Assembly: GCA_934047225.1 (NCBI GenBank)
Contig: OW203998.1
Location: 17,561,280 to 17,625,279 of the forward strand
Source of the DNA: Ypsolopha sequella
Lineage: Eukaryota; Arthropoda; Insecta; Lepidoptera; Ypsolophidae
Direction of reading: 5' to 3'
DNA: 64,000 nucleotides
A model generated the notes under the pieces. It was not told where the DNA came from and did no database searches. It was given only the letters and a program-made list of their open reading frames with translations. Made by a program: the position numbers and the translations under genes. Of this stretch, positions 10,890-22,689 are shown in pieces (the first letter of the stretch is position 1; each line of letters opens with the position of its first letter).

Positions 10890-11060
10890 GAAAAATAGAC
10901 AGTTAAGAGGCTATGCGAATTTTATTTTTGTCACTGTCACTCCAAGCGAAAAATCGCGCAGTGCGAGAGGGGCGGATTCAGGGCAAAAGGTCTTAAAAAA
11001 AACTTAAAATAGCTAGCAAAATTTCAAATATAAAATCTCTAGATATTGTTGAAACATAAC
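10890..11060 (+). repeat. Fragment of TTAA MITE family G relative
   Basis: The string around 'cgcgcagtgcgagaggggcggattc' has a close partner at 51598-51660, and both resemble the inner end of the family G MITEs at 13796, 15851 and 33159. No clean ends are visible here. Confidence 0.45.
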
Positions 11061-11079
11061 TAATAAAATATGTTTGAGT

Positions 11080-11960
11080 TATGTATATGGTTCCTGTTCG
11101 TCTATCGAGGAAAATGTATCCAAACACGTTTTCCAATTTCAAAACCCTAGATTATAGGTATATAGTCAAAATGCACATACCAGAAATGTACCCCTTATCT
11201 CCGAAACTGGTTGACCGAAAAATATGAAAAAAATGACAATTATAGATCATAAATGGCCAATTACAGGAAAATTATAGCGATTAAAAAAATATTCAGCACT
11301 AATGAAAAATATAAAAAAAGAAGTAAAACAAATGAAAAATATATTTAATAAAAATACAATATGTGTATCAAATTATAGGTATTAAAAAGCTGATTGTAAA
11401 AATATATACTTTTAATATATTTACTGACACTGGTTTCGAGAAATCTTTAAAAAACCTCAAAAATATGTATGCCCCCCCTTATCTCCGAAACTGTTAGACC
11501 TAAATATATGAAAAAAAAATTAATTATAGATTATAACTGGCCAATTACAGGAAAACTATAGCGATTAACAAAAATTCAGCACTAATGAGAAATATATAAA
11601 AAAAAGAAAAATAAACAAAAATAACTTTTTTTTTAAATACAATATGGGTATCAAATTGTAGGTATTAAAAAACTGATTTGTAAAAATATATAATTTAATA
11701 TATTTACTGGCACTGGTTTCGAGAAATCTATAAAAACCCCAAAAATATGTATGTCCCTCCCCCTTATCTCCAAAACTGGTGGACCAAAAAATATGATGAA
11801 AAATCATGGCAATATGTATTTACGTACAGATTACGGGAAAATAAAGCGATTGAGAGTGTTTACGTAAAGATTACAGGAAAAATAAAGAGGTTGAGAAATT
11901 TACGAAAAAAAAATGTCAAAATAAATTTATCATCCACAATACGGAACACTAGGTACGCGC
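11080..11960 (+). repeat. Interspersed 'ttggccggtttt' repeat, internally duplicated
   Basis: Three diverged, roughly 270-bp direct blocks, each with 'atatttactg(g/a)cactggtttcgag', 'cttatctccgaaactg' and 'gaccgaaaaatatgaaaaaa' type marks, followed by the 'acggaacactaggtacgcg' end. The internal units suggest repeated slippage or nested insertion. No coding capacity. Confidence 0.6.
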
Positions 11961-12014
11961 ATTTGGCTGGTTTAATTTATTTATAAATTTTAAATTTAAA
12001 AGCGTGTTGGTCTA

Positions 12015-12130
12015 TGGCATTTGACGCCAATAGTTCAGTATTAGTGAGGTTTATAAAGCAACAGTTTGAAATTGTTTACACAATTATTCATGATCTTCTC
12101 AAAATGCTGAACTATTAGCGTCAACTGCCA
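12015..12130. mobile_element. Small fold-back element, 116 bp
   Basis: Left end TGGCATTTGACGCCAATAGT and right end ACTATTAGCGTCAACTGCCA are inverted copies of about 28 bp around a short loop. No convincing target duplication. Confidence 0.55.
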
Positions 12131-12659
12131 CGTACCAAAATGTTTTCGAATTTTTAATTTCTAAACAAGAAATATAAAGTTAAGATATGCACTTTGTGCT
12201 AAGCGACTGACGTTTAATCGTTTGAAATCCTAACCTAAGAGATAAAGACATGAATCAACAAGTTGTTAGGTATGTGAATGTGATTCATCTCATCTCATGA
12301 AGTATGCGGTCGGTCAATAACTCAACAACCAAATTGGAATCAAAAAAGTTACTTATGTCCTTGATATAATGACCCACGCGTTTCCACTTTGAATGTGAAG
12401 GCCTTATTGTAATAAAAGTCTTATGTGCTATAAAACAAAGTTTCATTTTGGGTGTTATAATTATTCTACCTAGGTATAAAATCTTGGTATCGAACAAAAT
12501 GACTTCATGGTTTTTAGCCGGTGATTTTGTGCCTATCAAAAGTATTCATTTTTGGTCAATTATTTAATAGGAGCTATCTATATTCAAGGCTGTAATTTAT
12601 TTATATCAGAACTCTATCAAAAGTATACCGAAATATCGATTAATACATGCATGGTCATT

Positions 12660-13110
12660 CTTTATTAGCCTCTTCTTTTTCTCGCCAATATTTACGTTTC
12701 GAGAAATAGCTTTCCTGAACAGTTTTTAAAATAAACGTTTATGAAAAAAAAGAAATGTCTTTCATTTGACCTTTAAGGGCGTCATCACCACAGATTTCCA
12801 TAGGCATATTTTATTTTTCTTGAACGCATCCTACCTAATATCTCAAAGACAAAGAAATTTATTTGTAAAAACATGAGCAAAATATAAAAGATGGTGAAAG
12901 AAGAGCTTAGATCTATCACGTTTCAAGGATCCGTTTTTAAAATAAGCGCACATGAAAAAAGCGATGTCTTTCATTTGACCAATAGTCATCCGTAATGACG
13001 TCACTATAAGTCAGATAAACGCTCATCACCAAAGATTTCCATAGGCAAATTTTATTTTTCTTGAACACACACATCCTAGTCTCAAGGAACCAACCATTCT
13101 ACTTGATGAC
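12660..13110 (+). repeat. Paired direct repeat (family I)
   Basis: Two diverged direct copies, about 12665-12850 and 12890-13090, share 'tgtctttcatttgacc', 'agatttccataggca' and 'tttatttttcttgaac'. A third partial copy lies at 18110-18260. No class can be assigned. Confidence 0.55.
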
Positions 13111-13795
13111 GTCACTAGTAGTCACTACCACAGAGCACATAAATACTACCTGTAAATACTAAAATACTTATAAAATTATATTTAAAAACCAGAAAAAATT
13201 TACATACCTAATTTATCCATTTTTTTCAACGAAATAGAGAGAAATAGCACATCGAAGCTTAAAAAAGGACCGAATTGTAGCAGTCAAAAGATTTTGACCG
13301 CTCTACAGCCCAAAACAACAAGTTTTTTTTTTTCTTTTTGGAAACATACTCGTCCAATCCCAATCCGTACATGGCCATCGAAAACCTCAGAGGTGCCAGT
13401 CAGAATTGTTACACACAATTATCTCGTAGACCCGACAACCGACGTATTTTGATCTAAAAAGATAAAATCAAAACCGGCTCGGGGCGTTTATTTGAGAATG
13501 GTCCTTATTAGGGCTTACTAAATAGGCGTTGAGAATTTATCGCTCTTTAAAAGGGTACTTTTATTTCCTTTACGGTTTAAAAATACAAGGCGCTTGTTCG
13601 TTATTATTTCTATTATCTTTCGATTTGGACGCTTTCATAAGATAGAAAATATTCTTACCTACCTGATTATATATTTTTTTAACCTTGAGTATTTACATTA
13701 ATTAAAGTAGTAAGTAAGTAAGTACCGATATCTTAAAAAATACATCTAGAAGAATAGAGTTTAATGTGCCGATCAATATTTATTAACAAAACAAA
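13111..13795. other. No gene seen
   Basis: Intron 1 of the ihog-like gene. AT-rich, no exon signals, no recognised repeat. Confidence 0.5.
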
Positions 13796-14197
13796 GGCGC
13801 TACGGAAAAAAAATCGACGCTTTTAGAACTTGCATATCTACTTCAGTAAATAATTTATTATTTTGATAAAATAGTATATATTTTTGGAATCTTTTTCTAG
13901 GAACCCGTTAAACAGAAACGCGATTGGAGCAATCGGCTCGATACAAATATTTATTGAAATGAGGTCTTTTTCGACACAAATTCTCCTGGTTTGACAATTT
14001 GGAATGACATATGGACTGCAATTATATTTTATTAGATGTGTTTTAACAGTATCTAGGACCTGGTAAAACGAAATTTTGATAATAACTTTAGTACATTTTA
14101 TATTAATAAAAAACCGACTTTTTGCTACTTTTCCTCGAATCCGTCTCTCTCGCACTGAGGGTTTTTTCGCATTTGGAGTAACAGGGACGCTAAAACT
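13796..14197 (-). mobile_element. TTAA MITE family G, copy 1 (one end lost)
   Basis: Aligns along about 400 bp with the complete copy at 33159-33575 in opposite orientation. The left end keeps GGCGCTACGG, but its TTAA has decayed to 'caaa'. The right end breaks off after 'gggacgctaaaac'. It contains an unoccupied TTAA in 'gtgttttaacagtat', the position that is filled in copy 2. Confidence 0.75.
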
Positions 14198-15395
14198 GGC
14201 AGACTACAAGTCTACAAGACTGTACTCTGGAAACAAATTGCCGAAAGTGCTTATTTTGACATTAAAACACAAAATAAAGCCTTTTTTATAGCCTTTAGCG
14301 AGGACATTATACTATCTAAATTAATTAACATACTAACAAAGCTTCCTCTCAGTACAATTACAACAATCTGCAATTTATTAGTTTGCTTCAATATTAAGTT
14401 AAATTTATAATATCTTCGAGTCATAGTTATTCTTCACATTTTTTGATACAAAAGCTTCGACATATTTTAAATCAAAAACGAAAATCATCGCACCCATTTT
14501 TTTCTTCTTTATTTTCGTTTCAAATGCTTCGTGACGGGCTATAAGTTAGACGACATAGCAACTTTATCTCTGCATTCTTCTGAACTCTTACCACTATATA
14601 AATAAGGTTCAAAATGCCTGGTACGTGAATGTTAGATTTTGGTATAGGTTTAAGCTCCTGTCTTTGCCCGGATGCCGCAGGTAGCCACGCATACATAGAC
14701 AAGGTCGTTACTATTGGTAAACAAAAAAAAACGACAAGTGTGAAGTTGTTGTGATTTACGAGGGTTCCTCATATTGATTATGCAAGTTTTTTTTTAATAG
14801 GTAAGTGTCATATTTAAAGAAAATGCGTGGTTTTTCTAAGAAGCAGGCTAGGCTGATGAAGAATTAGCTGAACAAATAGCTGACATTATAGAGCATTATA
14901 ATTATTAAAAATTAAATATGATCTTACAAGTTAATACTTGCGATTGTCGGCTCTTGGTGAAACATCATTATGGATGAAAACAAACACTTGTACTGTTTCA
15001 CAATTTAATTTATAGCAAAATTAACCCCAACTAGTTCCGCCTTATCGGCATTCTCAAGGGAATAACATAATAATTTAGTTATATATCAAACAAGCATTGT
15101 CTAAGAATGACAACAAAACCCAAACAAATATGAGGGTAATTAAATACAGTTATACCAGTCAACATGAGTTCGATGGGATCTTACTTACCTTAAATAGTAA
15201 GATAATTATGATTGTGGTAAAGGTACGTTAATAAACGCGAAAAAGGTATTCAAAATTCAAATATATACAAGAGTACCTTTATAAATTAATGGATTTTCGG
15301 CGGTGAGCTTCAATACGCTTTATTTCTATATTATATTTTTAGATAGTGGTAACACACAAATCTAGCAAGGACAAACAAAACAATAATTATAATTG
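14198..15395. other. No gene seen
   Basis: Intron 1 of the ihog-like gene. AT-rich sequence without coding character; short open frames here are chance. Confidence 0.5.
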
Positions 15396-15399
15396 TTAA

Positions 15400-15846
15400 G
15401 GCGCTTAATATCGCCAAATGGGTACTCTCTAAAGCCTACTCCTCTTTTATGGCCAAACCAAAAATATTGTTAAAAATGTATTATGGATTATCAACTCTAG
15501 GACAACATATGCAACATTTTTCTTTTTCGTACCACCAAAACTTCTATATGAAAAATTGTTTTAACTGAATGGTGTTTTTTGGCTTGAATTCTCTATTGCT
15601 CCTCGGCTTGGTCGGTTTAATTAATTTATGCGTTGAGTAATAGATAAACTTGATAGCTATAAATATAACAGAGCATCATAATGGAACAATCACGTCCATG
15701 TGAAAAGGATTATTTTCTCCTATTTCGCCCTATCAAGGTAACAGCCACCTCGCAATGTGCGCTGATATGAACGTTATTTCAATGTCGTTTCCGTCGATAT
15801 TCATACAGACAAACATCGAGCTGCTAATTTGGCGATGGTAATCGCC
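15400..15846 (+). mobile_element. TTAA MITE family J, copy 1, complete (447 bp)
   Basis: Flanked by TTAA at 15396-15399 and 15847-15850. The ends are GGCGCTTAATATCGCC and, at the right, GGCGATGGTAATCGCC, so both termini read GGCG inward. TTAA duplication with short GG-rich ends is the signature of piggyBac-type transposition. The inner part near 15690-15830 resembles family P ('tattttctcctatttcgcc', 'ttatttcaatgtcgtttccg'), showing that the families are related. Confidence 0.85.
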
Positions 15847-15850
15847 TTAA

Positions 15851-16528
15851 GGCGCTACCGCTAAAATGTTGGCATTTTTTGGAGTCCTACTACTTTCAAG
15901 AAGAAGCTACTAGTTTGATAAATTAGTAAGTATAACATTTTTGGAGCCTTTTTCTAAATTCCTGATTAGAAGAAACGCGATTTAAAAATTTTCACTCGAT
16001 AGAAATAGTTCTTGTAATGAAATGAAGACTTCAAATTTGTTTTTCATGATTCATAACTTTTTCTCCTCGTTTGACGAATAAGAATCATATACAGAACTCA
16101 AAAATATTTTATTTGATGGGTTTTAAGAGCGGTATCGCAGCCGGATTGTGAAAAACTCGGCTTTTTCTAATTAATCGCAAGTCGCAACAGAACACTAACA
16201 TTCTAAATTCACTCAATAGTTATTAAAAATTGGTTAACGTAAATTAGAATTTCAAAAAATTTTTAATATAAAAATTTTTAATGTAAAAAAATTTGAAATT
16301 CTAATTTACAGAAACTAATGGAAACTTAGCGATGGCAACATACACAATACATAGGTAATAAGGTTTTGTTGAATAACTATTGAGTGAATTTTGAATTTAA
16401 GTGTTCTGTTGCGATTAATTAGAAAAAGACGGGTTTTTCACAATCCGGCTGCGATACCGCTCTTAACAATATCCAGACTTTGTTTTTCTCTTTCGCCCTG
16501 CGAGTTTTTCGGCTGTGACCGCTAAAAA
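15851..16528 (-). mobile_element. TTAA MITE family G, copy 2, with nested insertion
   Basis: Starts at GGCGCTACCG directly after the TTAA that also closes the neighbouring family J element. It aligns with the family G copies at 13796 and 33159 but is split at an internal TTAA by the 336-bp fold-back at 16127-16462. It ends near 'gaccgctaaaaacag'. One TTAA, with no extra base, separates two elements in the palindromic context CGCCTTAAGGCG. Confidence 0.8.
16127..16462. mobile_element. TTAA fold-back MITE, 336 bp, nested in family G
   Basis: Flanked by TTAA at 16123-16126 and 16463-16466. Ends GAGCGGTATCGCAGCCGG and its inverse. The arms pair for about 100 bp, with inner arms around 'aaattagaatttcaaa' also inverted. 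The host family G copies at 13796 and 33159 have a single TTAA at the same place, giving a natural empty site. Confidence 0.9.
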
Positions 16529-16532
16529 CAGA

Positions 16533-16905
16533 CATGATCTTGCTAAGTTTCTTGCCCTTCTTCTTAGCAAAATTAATCGAATGGACGGAAGTATATATGT
16601 AACCTATTAGTATGTAGTATATAATGTGGGATTTGGTCGGCTGCCTGGATTCGTGCTGGGGGCGATTTGGTGATCGGAACGGTGAATGACCCGTCACGTC
16701 AGGTGAAATTCGAAAGGGCTTTTTTTGCTTCTATACTCCCTATACTATGATTTTTATTTGAACTAGTCCGGTGTGAATGGGAGCAGAATTTTTTATTGTC
16801 CCTGTTCGCTGGCCGGGTCTTCGGTATATGGGTTCGGGCGGTTGATTAGATTTCGCCTTGTATAATTAATATAAATATAGGTTTTACTTATCATTTGAAT
16901 CATAT
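16533..16905 (+). repeat. Interspersed repeat family H, copy 1
   Basis: Shares 'cttgctaagtttcttgccct', 'atgtaacctattagtatgta' and a GC-richer block around 'ggcggttgattagattt' with the inverted copy at 38937-39360. Probably the 3' part of a LINE or a long MITE; no diagnostic motif is visible. Confidence 0.6.
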
Positions 16906-16961
16906 ATTATATTGCTGCATATATTAAATAAACATTAAATTTAGTACATGCACGTTTATTA

Positions 16962-17231
16962 TTTTTCAATGCATGTGCTCGTAAAGGCCCACTTTTTATG
17001 CATCAAAACCGAACAAAAAGTCGATTATTTTGCCCTAGGGCTTTATTATTATTTTTTTTTTTAATTTGTTTACAGTGGTTGGCTAACCTGCAGCCTTTCC
17101 TGTGTACCATAGACGTTATACTTTTTTTTCCACTGTTTAACGGCTCTGGATACAGTCCTTTTGAGCCAATTATAATTTAAAGTTCACAAGATTATATTTG
17201 TTTTCATTTCCTCACACTATGCATTGAAAAA
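16962..17231 (+). mobile_element. MITE family C, copy 1 (270 bp)
   Basis: Inverted ends TTTTTCAATGCAT / ATGCATTGAAAAA. The sequence runs through 'gcccactttttatgcatc' and 'gttggctaacctgcagcctt'. Two further copies lie at 24948-25197 and 30154-30687. No open frame of note. Confidence 0.8.
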
Positions 17232-17232
17232 C

Positions 17233-17345
17233 GTAGTATGATACACGGGCGTAAAAGCAATAAATTACTCGGTTACGTTTAAAACACTCGCTACGCTCGT
17301 GTTTTAAATCGTCCTCGTAATTTATTCCTTTGCGCCCTTGTAGCA
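17233..17345. repeat. Palindromic segment next to family C
   Basis: Inverted arms GTAGTATGATACACGGGCG and CGCCCTTGTAGCATAAACTAC around 'aaaacactcgctacgctcgt'. Present after family C copies 1 and 3 (30689-30785, with a shorter centre) but absent after copy 2 at 25198, where the flanks join directly. This indicates a separate small insertion or a precise deletion. Confidence 0.65.
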
Positions 17346-17359
17346 TAAACTACTATTAT

Positions 17360-18079
17360 TACATATATTTTTATAAGATTACATTTGACTCGTAAAAAGT
17401 GTATTATGTGTACCTACTTTACAAAATGAACTATTTGAATTTGAATTGATGAATTCACATATCAATGGTTTTCCTCTCAATGGAACCCTAGAAAGTCGAT
17501 GTCTGTTGTAGACAGAACAATTTCAACGCTTGCTAGCTCAAGCTCTGTCCGGCTGTTTGCATTCTGTGAACTGTTATTACTTATTGTTATTACATTCTAC
17601 AAATTTGTTACATTTTTTTGTAAGTATTTATTTTTCGGTTTTTAAAAATGGATGAAAGAAAACACTTTTTGAATATAAATAAAAGCAAGCTACAAAAAAA
17701 AACTATAGGTGACTTCATTTTGCGGGTTTAAATTGAAAATATCCTAAAGGAACTGCCTATACCCAGATTCCCCAGGGCGCAAACTTATGTCCAAATAAAA
17801 AGTCTAATGAAAGAATGTTCAAAATTAATTCAGTATTTCCAGAGATTACCCCCCTAACAAACATACCACTTTATAATATTAGTGTAGATGTCGTGGGTTG
17901 ATCATAGAATTGAGCAGATCGTAAAATATGGAATCGAAAACCTTTTACCAAAAGTCAAAATTTAGATTTAAATTTAACTTAAAGTTGAGAAGCGGAGCGA
18001 AGCGACCCCCCTAGTTTTTACAGAAATATGGCATGCCCAGGCAGATCATGATGTACCCGATTGGCCTCTTTTTGCCGCC
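17360..18079. other. No gene seen
   Basis: Intron 1 of the ihog-like gene. No exon signals or definable repeat. Confidence 0.5.
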
Positions 18080-18442
18080 GATAATTTAATTATGATTAAA
18101 AAATTGTTTCTAGGAATAGCTCTCCTTAATTGTTTCTATCCTGATTCCTGTACACAGATGTTAAAATAAGCGTGCATACCATTCATAAAATAAAAAAGTG
18201 ATGTCTTTCATTTGACCTTCAGTTACGTCTTGTATTTCTTGAACGCATCCTAAAGTCTGAGTACTGTAACATATAGCTAGGCAATATGTTAGGTTTAGGT
18301 AAGGCTAGTTTGTTCATGTTTAGTTGGCAATTGATAACCTTTATGGATCGACATAAGTCGCATTGACTGAATTATTTCGTGTTTTCTAAAAATAAATACA
18401 GATCGAGTATAAAAAAAGATCTTTCAGACAAAACACGAGCAC

Positions 18443-18580
18443 GATTCCTTAGAGAATCCCATCGATGTGAAGGTGGCTCTCCATAAAGATTCCTTAGAGA
18501 GTCCCATCGATTTGAAGGTGGCTCTCCATGAAGAAGATTCTTTAGAGAGTCCTATCGGTGCGAACGTGGTTCTCCATCTA
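18443..18580 (+). repeat. Three-unit tandem repeat, 45/48-bp units
   Basis: Units begin at 18443, 18488 and 18536 and share 'gattccttagagagtcc' and 'aaggtggctctccat'. Unit lengths are multiples of three and one plus-strand frame stays open through all three (DSLESPIDLKVALH-type repeats). No start codon, splice site or homologue is evident. Confidence 0.7.
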
Positions 18581-18895
18581 CTCGTATAAATATTCCTTCT
18601 AGAGTTTTGAAGAAATACAACAAGCGAGTGCTCTACGAGATTTAGAGCTTCCCTCCCTTAATGTATACTTGATAATTAGGAAGAAAATAGAAAAAAGAAA
18701 ATATAAAAGAAGATAAACTAAAAAAATAAAGTGGTATAATTCAAAGAAATCCCTACGAGATCCCGAGTACACGGTGTGCGTATCAAAGTACGTAGGATCC
18801 GACCATTCAACCTAATATGAATGATTACGTCAGTTCCTGTAAATACTAAAATACGTATCAAAATGGGTCTGAAAGCACGAAACAATTTATTATTG

Positions 18896-19040
18896 AAATT
18901 AAATTCAAAATTCAAAAAGTTTATTTTGCAAAGTAGGTATATATAATACACGTTTCACAAGTCAAATTTTAATCTTATAAAAATACATGTAATAAAATAA
19001 TAAATGTACATGAACTACTTAGATTAAATGTTTTTTTTAA
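18896..19040 (+). repeat. LINE-tail-like repeat
   Basis: The 'ttcaaaaagtttattttgca' stretch and the following 'gtaggtatatata' also occur at 38940-39075 next to family H. This resembles the 3' end of a Jockey-type LINE, inferred from its recurrence only. Confidence 0.4.
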
Positions 19041-19539
19041 TTTATGTAGCAATATATATATTACATACCTGAATTGATCTATTTATTCCAAAAAGCAGAC
19101 AAAATAGCACACTGAAGTTTAAAAAACAACCGAATTCGACTATGTGTCGACGACATAGATAAACCCGGATAATACGGAGTCGCTGAATGAGAGCTCCGTA
19201 TAACATTACAACTGTGAACCTCGTTTCCCCACAAAGGTAAGAGAAACCTCTCCGTTTCGGGGATTTTAGATGCAAAATAAAACAAGAAAATTGCAAGCTC
19301 TACGTAAACATTACTCGTATACTAGTATCAACACAGAAAAAGCGCTTACCCACTTTTATTCTACAAATATTGTTATTTCTTGAGAAATTTATGCATTAAT
19401 TCCCATAGCTTAATTTCTAAAAGTTTTTTTTTTTCATCAAAGTATATACACCATTTTAGAATATAGTTTTTATTATTTCGGTATATAAATTAACAATAAT
19501 TTTTTTATGATTTTTGAAAGAATTGTCTGATATAACGTC

Positions 19540-19795
19540 ACTTGAGAACTTTAGACATGATACTGATTATTATACTTATAAAAAAAGGGTCTGTCTCTGT
19601 CTGTCTACTCATCTGTCATCCATCTGTCAAATCAATCGAAAGCTAATCATTACTTTATCTTTTTCGTAAAAATATTCATCAACATGAGGTTTTTAAACCA
19701 CAAGTTCAAAAATACTGATTATAAAACGTAAATTTTGAAATGGTTTTCGAATTAACACACCTTAACATAATTTAATCTATGCCAATAGCATGAAA
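19540..19795 (+). repeat. Interspersed repeat family F, copy 1
   Basis: Marks: 'gtctgtctactcatctgtca', 'catgaggtttttaaaccaca' and 'tcgaattaacacacctta'. Other copies lie at 24040-24368 (+), 54185-54520 (-) and 45955-46160 (-, partial). Class unknown. Confidence 0.6.
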
Positions 19796-19819
19796 GAAAA
19801 AAGGATCATGTTTTTTTTT

Positions 19820-20298
19820 GTCCACGCTAAATAAGCAACTCGATGTGTGTCGGTACAAATATCAACGGAAAAGACATTGAAATAATGTTCATTTCAGCGT
19901 GTCTTGAAAAGTGGCTGTTACGACAACCACTGCGTCTTCGGCTAGCGCAAAATAGGAGAAAATAATACTTTTCACATGGACGCCATGAACGGAAAAAAAA
20001 TTTGAACTTGAATTTTTTAGATCTAAAAATTTCCTATAAATTGGTGAAATAATAATTTAAATCGCTTTAGGCGTTTGGAAGGAGTAAGAGAGTTCTTGTG
20101 TTAATCATGTGAAACTTTCGATGACTTTCGATTTTTTTTGTCAAAACTTACAATAAAAAAACAGTTTATGAAACTTAAAATTTATTTTTGACTCTATAAT
20201 GCCCATCATATATTTTTATAAAAGTTTTTGGACCACCTGTGTGGGAGGAGTAGGCCTTCAAAAACAGGTCCAAATTGCAGTTGGCGTATCCATTCGCC
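19820..20298 (-). mobile_element. TTAA MITE family P, copy 1 (left end damaged)
   Basis: The right end is intact (GGCGTATCCATTCGCC then TTAA at 20299-20302). The left end is eroded by a T-run and begins at 'gtccacgctaaataagc'. It is about 95 percent alike by eye to the three copies at 42763, 49756 and 53570. An open frame over 20199-20525 crosses its border and is not a gene. Confidence 0.85.
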
Positions 20299-20302
20299 TT
20301 AA

Positions 20303-20470
20303 GAGGATGGCATACCCTAGCAACTTTTTTTATTACCCTTCCAACACAATAAGTCTAATGGTAAAGACCTTATTTGCTTTTCATAGAGGCGATTATATGT
20401 TGGCTCTTTTGCCTCTTGTTCTTGGACGCGTAATACTAGTGATCACGCAGCGAGACAACCAATTTGGTGT
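20303..20470 (+). repeat. Repeat family K, copy 1
   Basis: Contains 'cctagcaacttttttt' and 'agaggcgattatatgttggc'. An inverted copy lies at 38710-38880. No ends can be defined because family P abuts its left side. Confidence 0.5.
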
Positions 20471-21654
20471 GTTTTTAGCTAATACTGAAATATTTTGTAG
20501 GGAAAAAAATATTGAATGTAGGTAACATCCCTTCATATTTCTATTGCCTATTTTATAAAAAAAAAAACAACTTGATCTCTTAACCGCGTTTTTGAAACGA
20601 ACGTTTGAAAACCAAAAAAAAAAAAAAAGAGGGTGGAAAACATTTTTTTTTGACAAAAGTATAAACCTTAAAACATTGTTTATAGGTGGAATCCCTAGAT
20701 AAAAGATCGATAAATCAAATATATTTTCTTCAATGTGAGGAGAGACCTAGTTTCTTCCAATGAACCCTTGAAAACCTGATGTTGTTGATGTTCTAGCGTC
20801 AGCTGTCCCGTTAACATAATTTAATCTATGCGAATATTGTTCATTGCTCATAATTTACGATTGCTACCGTTTCTACGACCATGATTGCTTCTAACTCCTT
20901 TGAAGGTTACGGTCTTACGACATATCTCAGATCAATTATATTCTAACTAAAGTAATAATTCAGTTATACTACATTGTCTGAGATTATTTCAATTCAAAAA
21001 GCTTTCATCTACAAGTCGAACAAGTAGTCTTTAGCTGTTTTTGAGCTTTTGAAGGTAACTTTGTTATCGCGTTGACTACGTGTGGGATTCAAGAATATCG
21101 TTGTGCTAAAAACACCTAACTTTTTGTTTTAAAATTAATAAGATTCGACCGTTTGAAAATGTATATTAAAAATTCTGACGAACATTTTGACTATTTTAAG
21201 TTCCGAAATTATCAACCTTTAAATGCATTATTTGGAGTAGAAGAAAATGTTTAGTTTTAGAATCTATCGAAGCTAAAACAGGATTGTCTTAGATGAGAGG
21301 GGAAACACAAAGAGAAGATTTACCCGCTAGTAGGAAAAGCTAACCTGAAAGCTTACTTGAGAAATTTTGTGAAGTATATTTTTTTTTATTTTGATTTAGA
21401 GTTAATTTAATAGATATCGGAAATTAGTATTCAACGACTACCCAATCAAAACTTTTGATTGCCGACAAAGTTCTCGCCATTTTACGAACATCAAGTAAAC
21501 ATATTTTATGGCCCGATAAGATCTTTGTATTTGCATAAAACTTCATCAACGAATATTGCTCATTTCCAGACAGGCCGAGTGGATATTCTAGATACTAATA
21601 AATGTTGCTAAGTGCCTATAAAATCGATGAACAGTTTTTAGTAACATTTCAAAA
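20471..21654. other. No gene seen
   Basis: Intron 1 of the ihog-like gene. AT-rich, no exon signals; an A-run lies near 20615. Confidence 0.5.
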
Positions 21655-22512
21655 AAACCGGTCAAGTGCGACTAGGACTCGCGTCCTGAAGGCTCCGTAC
21701 CATTTAAATATATTAAAATTAGGGTGAATTGACATCATAAATATTTTAAAAAGCGGATTTAACTCACTTTTCGACTTGACACTCTCATCGATAGCTCGAC
21801 CTGAGCCTTTAATTTTTTTTAATATTTAGGTAAATATATAGGTACTTAATTTAACTACAAATTGTATGAACAAAACTACAAATTGTATGAACAAAACTGA
21901 AAAATTAAGTTGATTGAGTATTCGGTGACGTAACCCAAAAAACTACATTATAAATACATAGGTATGGTACATAATATACATAAATTACAAATTCCTAATT
22001 GCTTTGATCTTTTAGATAGACTCCGTGACAAAAATGGTCTAAAAATGACAACTGTGATAGACATCATTTAATTTTGAAAATAAAAAATAAAAAAAATACA
22101 TTTATACTCTACTCAATTCTAGACAATGACTTCGAAAGGAAGAAATCGCTATAAGTGATAAGGCCGCCAATTGTTACCTTCTCTCATAAGTTTGTTCTTT
22201 TACCTTATTTTATTTATTTTGGTGTACAATAAAGAGTATTTGTCTTGTCTTGTCTTGACTTCCCACAAGCTAGGGTGAAAAAAAAATTTTTTTTTGCCTC
22301 TCTTTTCATGTACAAGGCCCCCCTGAAAAATAATTTAAGTACTTTTAATTCAATATTCGACTTTGGTTCAACTTTTTACACAACATACGAGTATCAAAAT
22401 TTCAAGTATCTATCTCATTCTCATTCCGTAGAAAACCGTGTCCGACAGACAGACGGACAGCGGATTGACAATAATAGGCCTCCGTTTGCCCCTTGGGTAC
22501 GGAACCCTAAAA
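21655..22512 (+). repeat. Interspersed 'ccggtcaagtgcg' repeat with inner LINE tail
   Basis: Bounded by 'aaccggtcaagtgcgac' and 'gggtacggaaccctaaaaa', the two ends of the repeat family seen at 9770 and 41075. At 22215-22260 a 'gtacaataaagagtatttgt' tail with (cttgt) repeats looks like the 3' end of a retroelement inserted inside it. Confidence 0.6.
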
Positions 22513-22689
22513 ACCTTTATCTATTACAACAACATATCGTCACGACATAATATGTATATCCCCGAGGGTGTCAGGGATGTTTGTGAGAGTGGACTAGGAC
22601 TTTCAATAGAACAGTCAATACGTAAACCCTCTTATCACCTTCTCATTTTTACGTCCCTACGTGATAGGAGTAAGAATTATCACCGTGAT

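Noticed and set aside
20199..20525. 108-codon plus-strand frame
   Set aside because: It crosses the border between MITE family P and repeat K; the family P part is noncoding in all copies.
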